In this document: piece by piece, positions 1 to 5,790 of the stretch
Layout of the letters: each line of letters opens with the position of its first letter
Numbering within the stretch: position 1 is the stretch's first letter
From: Caldisericaceae bacterium
GTDB taxonomy: Bacteria; Calditrichota; Calditrichia; Calditrichales; Calditrichaceae
Direction of reading: 5' to 3'
Assembly (NCBI GenBank): GCA_021160885.1
Contig: JAGHBR010000075.1
Span: forward strand, 1-9,293
DNA length: 9,293 bases
The notes under the pieces: model-generated
The model's input: only the letters and a program-made list of their open reading frames with translations
Database searches by the model: none
What the model was told of the DNA's origin: nothing
Translations under genes and position numbers: made by a program

Positions 1-1165
1 CCTTTTTGTACCTTTTACCGTTCACCTGAAAAGTCACCCCTTCGGCCGGCATGCTGGTCACCGTGCGTTCGTAGGTATGGTAATCGATCAAAACGATGGG
101 ATCGCCCACATCGTACGATTTCAAAAAATCTTCAGTAGTGATCACTCTGCCGCCACCCGGCGCATCAATGGCATCCCCATCGTTGTCGATGCCATCAACG
201 GCATTGCCCGGACTTTCCAGGAAGGCGAAACCCAGCCAGGGAACCGGCGAATAACCGGCCGTACCGACATTGTCCCAGTCGTAATTAACGGTCAGGTTAA
301 GGTCGCGGTAAAAAATAGCGGCATCATCGTCATAATCGGTGTTTTGGCTTAGCTTGGCGCCAATAGAAGCGCCCACATTCACACCAAACACTGTTTGCGG
401 CAACTCCAATTCGCCAAAGTTGGTAATCTTGTAAATCCAGAAAATGCAATCTTCCGCATCGGGATTAGACCATTGCAGGCCGCGTACTGATTGACGCAAG
501 CCCAACCCTCCACGATCCGGCTGAGAAGCAATGGGTGGCGGTAAGGCAACACCTGAAACACGCTTTTTGAAATTGTAATCATCCATGACAAAATAACTTT
601 CCTGGTCGGCGTTTTTCTGGTCTTTGCCAAAATAGCCGTTCCAGTGATTGGGCCAACCAGGATCAACCGGATCATCCATTTTGTCCGGCCAGTAAGGCGG
701 CCAGGTAAAAGCCTGGTGACTCATAGCCACGGCATGGAAAGGGTCTTCCTCTTTATGTGCTACATTATAGTAGCCGGGCAGGGGTTCGAAGCCTAAAAAA
801 TTTCCCAGGGAGTCGTGCGAAAAGACCATTGGATCCCAGCCCTGGCAAAAAACAACCGGTGTAACTTCAACGTAGCTGGTATCACCGGTGGAATCGGAAA
901 TGACCGGCACGCGAACTTTACTGGCCACGTAACTGGAAGCATTGCCTAACTGCACCATCCCACTGTTAATGGGCCACTCACCGGCATAAAACAAACTGTT
1001 GTCGCCTTTTTGCCCGCCAAACATGCCATGATTCCAGAAGGTCAAACGAATTAAATTGCCGGAATGGTCATTACGGGCACGATATTGCGCACTGCCGTGC
1101 GTGTTCTGCCCCAAGGCCCAGACGCAAAAAAGAATTACTATCAATAAGGTTTGTAGATATTTCAT
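1..1165 (-). CDS. Secreted protein of unknown function, N-terminal 388 residues (cut by left window edge)
   Basis: The minus-strand frame is open from ATG at 1165 to the window edge with no stop, giving 388 codons; the C-terminus lies outside. Residues 1-20 (MKYLQTLLIVILFCVWALGQ) form a clear Sec signal peptide. No lipobox is seen, since Cys14 is preceded by ILF. The mature part is rich in Trp, Tyr, Gly and Asp. It holds an Asp-rich, calcium-loop-like motif DGIDNDGDAID at about residues 324-334, followed by a Gly patch (APGGG). The phrase at about 223-250 (LRQSVRGLQWSNP, then DCIFWIYKITNFG) looks like part of a beta-rich exported domain. I do not recognise a named family or catalytic motif. 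The start is supported by GGGAG at 1176-1180, 10 nt upstream. It begins 17 nt after the PorV-like gene stops, so it is probably co-transcribed with it. A C-terminal T9SS sorting domain would be expected but cannot be seen here. Confidence 0.85.
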   Translation of the reverse strand, partial: MKYLQTLLIVILFCVWALGQNTHGSAQYRARNDHSGNLIRLTFWNHGMFGGQKGDNSLFYAGEWPINSGMVQLGNASSYVASKVRVPVISDSTGDTSYVEVTPVVFCQGWDPMVFSHDSLGNFLGFEPLPGYYNVAHKEEDPFHAVAMSHQAFTWPPYWPDKMDDPVDPGWPNHWNGYFGKDQKNADQESYFVMDDYNFKKRVSGVALPPPIASQPDRGGLGLRQSVRGLQWSNPDAEDCIFWIYKITNFGELELPQTVFGVNVGASIGAKLSQNTDYDDDAAIFYRDLNLTVNYDWDNVGTAGYSPVPWLGFAFLESPGNAVDGIDNDGDAIDAPGGGRVITTEDFLKSYDVGDPIVLIDYHTYERTVTSMPAEGVTFQVNGKRYKK

Positions 1166-1182
1166 GCCTTTTCAACTCCCGC

Positions 1183-2232
1183 TTAAAGTTCCAAAATCAA
1201 GGAAAATTTGTTCAGTGTGTCAAGCCGTCCAAAATCGGCCAGCGCATAATCGAGCATCAGACGAATGCCAACTACACTTAAATTTAGCCCAAAGCCGTAA
1301 GTCAAGCCGCCTTCCCGATCTTTTAAAAAGGTTTGGCGGTAACCACCGCGCAACGCAATTAAATTGCGAAAACTGTACTCCAGGCCAAAATTCATGTACT
1401 CATAGTTGTCGTTAGGATGCACGGCATCCATGGCCAATAGCAGCCCGTTCTGTTCCAGGCCAAACACATCTTTGAAAAGGTCAATGGAACCCCCAACCCG
1501 AAAGATAATGGGCAAACTGAATTCGTCGGTCTTTAAATCTGCATTGATGTTGCCGTTATTACCTTCATGGATGGGATCAATATCGTGTTGCACCAGTAGA
1601 TCACGTCCCTGCAGACGCATTCCCGGGCCAAAATTGGCAATGGACATGCCCAACGTTAAATTACGGAAATGCGTACGGTACAACAGTCCTAAATCAAAAG
1701 CAAAAGAACGGGCTTCAGTATGCCACAAATTTTCCTGAATATATTTGAAATTACCACCGATAGAAAAGCGGTTGGTCAAATATTTTCCGTAAGAAAGTCC
1801 CATACAAAAAGAGGAAGCCGAAACCTTTTCACCGGTGCCGTAAGGTTCCGTAATAGTGGTGCGTTCAATGTCCGGCATTCCCATGTACGTAATGAACAAC
1901 CCAAACACACCCAGGTTGTTAAAAGGCAAAGCCATGGCGCCAAAATCGAAATAGATATCGGCTATGTAATTGTAGTGCACAAAAAGAAATTGATTTTGGC
2001 TCAGCGCTGCCAGGCCAGCCGGATTCCAATAGGTGCTGCTTACATCGCCACCTATGGTTGTGTAGGCCTCGCCCATGGCCAGGGCGCGGGCCCCGATGCC
2101 TACCTTTAGAAAGGTGGCTGCCGAAGTGCCCACTCGAGAAACTTTTTGCGCCATCAACCATGGACTATTAAACAACAGCATGGCAAAAAGAATGCTAACA
2201 ATGGCCGACCGATTTTTTATTTTTACTTTCAT
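1183..2232 (-). CDS. PorV/PorQ family outer-membrane protein
   Basis: This 349-residue protein has a signal peptide at residues 1-29 ending in WLMAQ. The family's N-terminal signature follows at about 35-76: a GTSAA start, then VGIGARALAMGEAYTT, then a stretch ending STYWNPAGLAAL. The rest alternates as expected for a FadL-like beta-barrel, with many short aromatic strands (FLFVHYNYIADIYFDFGAMAL, split across residues 83-103) and an ending DTLNKFSLILEL. Characterised PorV works in type IX secretion, where it is an outer-membrane partner that receives cargo with the C-terminal sorting domain; PorQ is a related paralogue. FCB genomes carry many paralogues, so this copy need not be the canonical secretion subunit. 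GAGGAA at 2238-2243 sits 5 nt before the ATG. The gene lies 16 nt after the TonB receptor and 17 nt before the exported protein. It may be a dedicated partner for one of these neighbours, which is inference. Confidence 0.9.
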   Translation of the reverse strand: MKVKIKNRSAIVSILFAMLLFNSPWLMAQKVSRVGTSAATFLKVGIGARALAMGEAYTTIGGDVSSTYWNPAGLAALSQNQFLFVHYNYIADIYFDFGAMALPFNNLGVFGLFITYMGMPDIERTTITEPYGTGEKVSASSFCMGLSYGKYLTNRFSIGGNFKYIQENLWHTEARSFAFDLGLLYRTHFRNLTLGMSIANFGPGMRLQGRDLLVQHDIDPIHEGNNGNINADLKTDEFSLPIIFRVGGSIDLFKDVFGLEQNGLLLAMDAVHPNDNYEYMNFGLEYSFRNLIALRGGYRQTFLKDREGGLTYGFGLNLSVVGIRLMLDYALADFGRLDTLNKFSLILEL

Positions 2233-2248
2233 GATATTTCCTCATCAA

Positions 2249-5215
2249 TTATCTGCTTAAACGAAATCCCAATTCAATGAAGCGCGGTGGTGTGTAATAA
2301 TAGGGATTGGTAAAGTATTCCTGCACATTAGAAATCTCCACATCGGGATCCCCGGGGCGATCAATCTGATTAACACCTTGCAGAGTGTAATCTGGTTGTC
2401 CGGTATCGGAATAGACGTTGCGTGCGTTTCTGATATCAAACAGATTGGTCACGGTGGCAAACAAGGTTAAATTCAAATTGTTGCGCAAGCGGAAATTACG
2501 CGACAAACGCAGGTCAAAATTGAGTGTCATTGGTTTACGAGCGCTGTTCTCTGTTAGGCCTACAAATGTTCCAGAACCGGACACTTCACCACGGGCAAAA
2601 GTAGGTGTGTAGGGAAAGCCGGAAGCCAGAGAACCGGTTAAAGTAGCATTCCAGTCCTTGTTGTTGTAATTAATCACCGTGTTCAGAGAGTGTGTTTGAT
2701 CCCAATTAAGATAGATTAAAGTCAGTCGTGGGGCGCGGTTCTCCTGGGCATCAAAATAGGCATCCTGGGGATTGGAAGATGTACCTTTAGCCACCATGTA
2801 GGTGTAATCCAGATTAACATTCACATGACCGTAATTAAATGCACCGGAAAAAGTCAACCCCTTGGCCGTGGCGTTGTCTTTATTCACGTATTTGTAATAG
2901 GTTAAACCGCGGTAAGTATCAATAGGTGAACCGATGCCTACCCAGTCCCGTATATCTCGGTAAAAACCGGTCAGGTGCAAATAGACGTGGTTACCCAATT
3001 CCTGTTGCAGACCTACTTCGTACATGACACTACGTTCAGCGTTTAAATCGGCATTACCCACCAGATTCTGTGCACCGGCCCCTTCGATCCAGAAATTGGG
3101 ATTGGTATAAAGAAAGCGGAATTCAGGATTCTGAAAGAAATGCCCGTAGGAGAAGTGAATCACACCTTTTTCTGTAATTGGAAAAGAAAAACCAAGCCGC
3201 GGACTAATTTGCGATTTGTACGAAGCCTTTTTGTACCAAAATTTTCGGCGTTCGGCAATGGAATATTCTACTAATTCACTATCCGGAACACCTGGTGCGT
3301 AATTTTTGTAGATGTGGTCGAATTTGAATGGATCGTAAATTTGAGGATCCATGGGATCAGCAAGAATACGTCCGTCAGAATTAAAATAGTCATAACGCAC
3401 GCCTAAATTGACAATAAAATCTTTGAATTCGATTTTGTCCTGAATGTAAGCCGCAAATTCTTTCGGTTTAAAATGATATTTTTCATGAAATGGCGAATTT
3501 TCACCAGGAATAATCGGACGATAATTTTCCTGAGAAAATTGCAACATGTACCAATCGTTACTTAAATCATGTAATTTTGTGGAAACTCCTGCTTTTAGTA
3601 AATGATTACGACTCACCTGACTGGTAATATCATACTTGAAAGAATAGTAACGCACATCTTCTTTTCCCCGGTCCAATGGATTGCCAAAATAGGTAAAGTC
3701 ATTGGGATTTTGCGTTAAAGAAATGTAGTCTGCCAATTCTCGGCCAAAAACGTACAATTCAAAATCGCTTGTCTTATCGGGCATGTAGCGATAATCAAAG
3801 GGATTTTTATACATGTAATTTTCATGATGCTTATCGTAAAGGCTGGCCTTAAACTCGTAAAAGGTGCTGGGCGAAAGCACATGTTTTAATGAAAGAATGT
3901 GCGTAAACACGTCGGTGTAGTAGTGCTTTCCGGCATCAGGCGCATATTTGTACTGGTAACCTGCTGTGCTGAAATTGTGGTTTTTGTTCAGGTACAGACC
4001 GTAACTCAGTTCCAGATTAGCCGACAATTTGTAAAACAATTTTAACTGCCCGCTCCAGTTTTGGTCTTTGCTTAAAGGCACCAGCTTGTTGTCTGGTAAT
4101 TTAAATGTGTGCAAGGAGTCCATTGCAGGAGCTCTGAAGCCCCAGGGCATGAAATAGCGTTTTCCGTACACATAGCCCGGATGGTTGGTGTAACGGCCTG
4201 ATACAAAATATTTTAAGCGTTTCCCGGTTAACGGAACCGGTCCGGATAGGTTAAGTTGCAAATCCTGATGTTTCCATGGCTGGTAGCGATTCAGGTAAGA
4301 CTGGCGCGTAAGGTATGGTTTTTCTTTGTAGACACGCTGCAAATCCTGCCCGTAACGCGCAAAATCGAAAAGGATGAATTTATTCTCTCTGGCCAGCGCT
4401 TCCCCGGCCGCACGCGCCCAGGCAGCATTGTTCATTACATAAAAGGTCCCATCGTCCAAACTGAAATAATCACCAAAGTAGCCGGTCAGATTCCACTTGA
4501 ACTGATCGCTGCCTTTCTTGGTGACAATGTTGATCACTCCCGAAAGAGCCTGACCATATTCAGCATTAAAAGTTCCGGAGATGGTCTTCAATTCGTCGAT
4601 AGCCTGATCATCTACATTAACGCCCCACCCCCTGTTCAGCGGGTCGAGAATTTGGACACCATCGACCATGTACGAAACTTCCGTAGAACGTCCGCCACGA
4701 ATGTGGATTTTATTGTCTGAATCTTTGGTGATACCAGCCTGCAACGAAATTATCTCACTAACCGAACGGATGGGCAAAGCTTCAATTTTACGGGCATCTA
4801 CCGAAACTTCAGACGAAGTAAGGTCTTTCTGAACTTTGATTTTGTCGGCCACCACTTCAATCACTTCACCCTGCAAGGCTTCGGAACGCAAGCGAATAGT
4901 GATATTGGTAGTACGATCGGCGCTAACGCTCAGATCTCTTACACGATATTCGCTGTAGCCTATCATTTGTGCTACCAGAGTGTAGGTACCGGGTGGTACG
5001 TTAATGATGTAAAAATAACCATCCAGATCCGTAGCAGCACCATAGGGAGTATTCAGTAAATAAACATTAACACCAGGTAGTGGCTCTCCTGTTTGATTAT
5101 CAAAGATGGTTCCGGCAATTTTTCCCGTGGTGCCTGCCCAAACTCTGCAGACCATAAAAACGAGGAAAACCAGAACCGCAATTGCGGACTTAAATCGGGT
5201 TGCAGGATGAATCAT
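2249..5215 (-). CDS. TonB-dependent receptor with carboxypeptidase-regulatory-like N-terminal domain
   Basis: This 988-residue outer-membrane protein is predicted to take up a ligand across the outer membrane using TonB energy. A signal peptide spans residues 1-27 (FKSAIAVLVFLVFMVCRVWAG region). A carboxypeptidase-D-regulatory-like beta-sandwich spans about 30-110 (GKIAGTIFDNQTGEPLPGVN, then DLDGYFYIINVPPGTYTL). A TonB-box-like segment, EVIEVVAD, lies at about 117-124. The plug domain spans about 130-236, with HIRGGRSTEVSYMVDGVQ and AEYGQALSGVINIVTKKG. A long barrel of aromatic strands and loops runs to the end. The last residues (IELGFRLSR) end in Arg rather than the Phe usual for barrel proteins. 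I chose the start at 5215 because GGAGG lies 4 nt upstream and a good signal peptide follows. A longer open frame reaches 5365, but its extra 50 codons translate the repeat element, including VIPAQTGIS. This is the first gene of a probable operon with the two genes below it. No SusD-like partner is seen and the substrate is unknown. Confidence 0.93.
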   Translation of the reverse strand: MIHPATRFKSAIAVLVFLVFMVCRVWAGTTGKIAGTIFDNQTGEPLPGVNVYLLNTPYGAATDLDGYFYIINVPPGTYTLVAQMIGYSEYRVRDLSVSADRTTNITIRLRSEALQGEVIEVVADKIKVQKDLTSSEVSVDARKIEALPIRSVSEIISLQAGITKDSDNKIHIRGGRSTEVSYMVDGVQILDPLNRGWGVNVDDQAIDELKTISGTFNAEYGQALSGVINIVTKKGSDQFKWNLTGYFGDYFSLDDGTFYVMNNAAWARAAGEALARENKFILFDFARYGQDLQRVYKEKPYLTRQSYLNRYQPWKHQDLQLNLSGPVPLTGKRLKYFVSGRYTNHPGYVYGKRYFMPWGFRAPAMDSLHTFKLPDNKLVPLSKDQNWSGQLKLFYKLSANLELSYGLYLNKNHNFSTAGYQYKYAPDAGKHYYTDVFTHILSLKHVLSPSTFYEFKASLYDKHHENYMYKNPFDYRYMPDKTSDFELYVFGRELADYISLTQNPNDFTYFGNPLDRGKEDVRYYSFKYDITSQVSRNHLLKAGVSTKLHDLSNDWYMLQFSQENYRPIIPGENSPFHEKYHFKPKEFAAYIQDKIEFKDFIVNLGVRYDYFNSDGRILADPMDPQIYDPFKFDHIYKNYAPGVPDSELVEYSIAERRKFWYKKASYKSQISPRLGFSFPITEKGVIHFSYGHFFQNPEFRFLYTNPNFWIEGAGAQNLVGNADLNAERSVMYEVGLQQELGNHVYLHLTGFYRDIRDWVGIGSPIDTYRGLTYYKYVNKDNATAKGLTFSGAFNYGHVNVNLDYTYMVAKGTSSNPQDAYFDAQENRAPRLTLIYLNWDQTHSLNTVINYNNKDWNATLTGSLASGFPYTPTFARGEVSGSGTFVGLTENSARKPMTLNFDLRLSRNFRLRNNLNLTLFATVTNLFDIRNARNVYSDTGQPDYTLQGVNQIDRPGDPDVEISNVQEYFTNPYYYTPPRFIELGFRLSR

Positions 5216-5219
5216 TAGT

Positions 5220-5224
5220 CCTCC
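5220..5224 (-). promoter_or_regulatory. Shine-Dalgarno site deciding the TonB receptor start
   Basis: On the minus strand GGAGG precedes the ATG at 5215 with a 4-nt spacer (ACTA). It identifies 5215 as the real start instead of the in-frame ATG at 5365. That upstream ATG lies in the low-complexity flank of the repeat element and is followed by no signal peptide. Confidence 0.75.
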
Positions 5225-5259
5225 GCTAAAAATTAGAACACTTTTTAAAAACCTTTGAA

Positions 5260-5287
5260 AAAATAGAGGATTCTCCAAACCTGTCAA
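5260..5287 (-). promoter_or_regulatory. Candidate sigma-70 type promoter of the TonB receptor operon
   Basis: Read on the minus strand there is a consensus -35 TTGACA (5287-5282), a 16-nt spacer, and TATTTT as -10 (5265-5260, 4 of 6 consensus bases). Transcription would start near 5253 and give a leader of about 38 nt that contains the GGAGG site. The promoter lies inside the MITE-like element, and its -10 overlaps the element's receptor-side inverted repeat. It is inferred from sequence alone, and AT-rich DNA gives chance matches to the -10. Confidence 0.45.
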
Positions 5288-5294
5288 CTTAGAG

Positions 5295-5314
5295 ATTCCC
5301 GTTTGTGCGGGAAT
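5295..5314. repeat. ATTCCC-N8-GGGAAT palindrome (dRS3-like core)
   Basis: Seven base pairs (ATTCCCG/CGGGAAT) close a 6-nt loop TTTGTG. The arrangement matches the published Neisseria dRS3 consensus of ATTCCC, eight variable bases and GGGAAT. Similar GTCATTCCCGC...GGGAAT repeats occur between genes in many unrelated bacteria. Here it is the centre of the larger inverted-repeat element. Homology to dRS3 is not claimed, only the same pattern. Confidence 0.7.
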
Positions 5315-5382
5315 GACATTCTTAATGATTTTTTCAAAGGTTTCTTTTTTAACAAAAAAGAACACGCTAAAGATGTTAAATT

Positions 5383-5523
5383 TTAAGTTCTGCGTTTTAA
5401 ATTCAGATTTAGTTCTTCGAGTGCTTCCACAGTTTCATCCGTTAAACTACATGATTTTATTTTGTAAAATTGATGAAAAGTAAAAACACGATGGTGCTGT
5501 TGCTTTAAAGCAATGCCAACTTT
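5383..5523 (-). pseudogene. Possible gene remnant: 46-codon open frame without a start codon
   Basis: The minus-strand frame from 5523 to the stop at 5383-5385 reads like protein, with a hydrophilic, acidic-then-basic end (SLTDETVEALEELNLNLKRRT) after an aromatic stretch (HRVFTFHQFYK). It is preceded in frame by TAG and TGA and has no ATG or early GTG/TTG, so it is not translated as it stands. It may be the tail of a decayed gene, part of a dispersed intergenic repeat, or chance. I cannot name a family. Confidence 0.25.
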
Positions 5524-5709
5524 CTATCAAAATTTTAAATACAAATTTCAAGTTTTAAATAACTATCCGCACCTTTTCCGTCAACCCTGTGGTTAACTTT
5601 TTTTTTGTAGCACAGCATCTTTGGATTTCTGAATTCCTTTGCAAATTTTCGATTTGCCAGAACAACACACTCAAAATTTGCAATGGATTCAAGTTTTCTT
5701 TTTTCAAAA

Positions 5710-5752
5710 CCTCATCACTCCTCCCCGCCTTTATGCGGGGAGGAAGATGAGG
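5710..5752. repeat. Strong GC-rich palindrome, possible terminator or dispersed repeat
   Basis: A 10-bp perfect stem (TCCTCCCCGC at 5719-5728 with GCGGGGAGGA at 5735-5744) closes a CTTTAT loop. After a small bulge (2 nt against 1 nt) it extends by 7 bp (CCTCATC at 5710-5716 with GATGAGG at 5746-5752). It starts 39 nt after the stop codon of the preceding gene, a suitable place to end its transcript. However, the downstream side on the minus strand has only a TTTT run followed by AAAAAAG, so it is a poor classical rho-independent terminator. It may serve as a 3'-end stabilising hairpin or be a REP-like repeat. Confidence 0.6.
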
Positions 5753-5790
5753 CATTTAACTAGTACTTTTGAGTCACTTTTAAGGAATTA

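Larger units (their letters stand above)
5249..5343. mobile_element. MITE-like element with 16-bp terminal inverted repeats around a dRS3-type hairpin
   Basis: AAACCTTTGAAAAAAT at 5249-5264 is the exact reverse complement of ATTTTTTCAAAGGTTT at 5328-5343. The 95-nt unit between the outer ends contains the palindrome ATTCCCG-TTTGTG-CGGGAAT at 5295-5314. The element is flanked by a near-identical direct repeat, CTTTTTAA at 5241-5248 and CTTTTTTAA at 5344-5352, which could be a target-site duplication. The element encodes no protein. Its minus-strand translation contains VIPAQTGIS, a peptide often produced when dispersed GTCATTCCCGC-type repeats are mistaken for coding sequence. Copy number elsewhere in the genome cannot be judged from one window. 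Confidence 0.6.
5216..5790. other. 575-nt intergenic region without a supported gene
   Basis: This region lies between the stop of the 988-residue glycan-binding protein and the start of the TonB receptor. From the receptor side it holds the leader and promoter, the MITE-like element (5249-5343), a 9-bp A/T hairpin (5342-5362), a start-less open frame (5383-5523), AT-rich sequence with repeated TTTTAAAT (5520-5570), and a strong GC-rich palindrome (5710-5752). A short 66-codon minus-strand frame at 5555-5755 begins inside the palindrome and shows no protein-like features. The remainder is AT-rich and otherwise featureless to me. Confidence 0.8.

Noticed and set aside
379..675. 98-codon minus-strand frame in the left part of the window
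   Set aside because: It overlaps in another frame the long open frame of the left-edge exported protein, which has a signal peptide, a ribosome binding site and continuous protein-like sequence.
1056..2260. Several 60-130-codon plus-strand frames opposite the PorV-like gene and the start of the left-edge gene
   Set aside because: They are antisense shadows: low-complexity or Arg/Ser/Pro-rich translations with no start-site support, opposite strongly supported genes.
4256..4720. 154-codon plus-strand open frame inside the TonB receptor gene
   Set aside because: It lies wholly opposite a well-supported coding frame with recognisable plug-domain motifs, and its own translation shows no domain.
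2249..5215. SusC/SusD-type polysaccharide utilisation pair
   Set aside because: The receptor has the carboxypeptidase-regulatory-like domain seen in SusC proteins, but the following gene is a PorV/PorQ-like barrel and no SusD-like lipoprotein is present in the window.
5342..5362. TTCTTTTTT-AAC-AAAAAAGAA hairpin
   Set aside because: Almost pure A/T runs; easily formed by chance in this spacer and overlapping the edge of the MITE-like element.
5580..5606. Plus-strand hairpin GTCAACC/GGTTAAC followed by nine T, resembling a terminator
   Set aside because: The stem is only 7 bp with one mismatch, and no gene is transcribed on the plus strand in this window, so there is nothing for it to terminate.
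5555..5755. 66-codon minus-strand open frame between the secreted protein and the TonB receptor
   Set aside because: Its first codons are translated from the GC-rich palindrome. It has no convincing ribosome binding site and no recognisable protein features.
5216..5790. CRISPR array, tRNA or riboswitch in the spacer
   Set aside because: The repeats present are inverted, not regularly spaced direct repeats. I see no tRNA cloverleaf elements and no recognisable riboswitch core.
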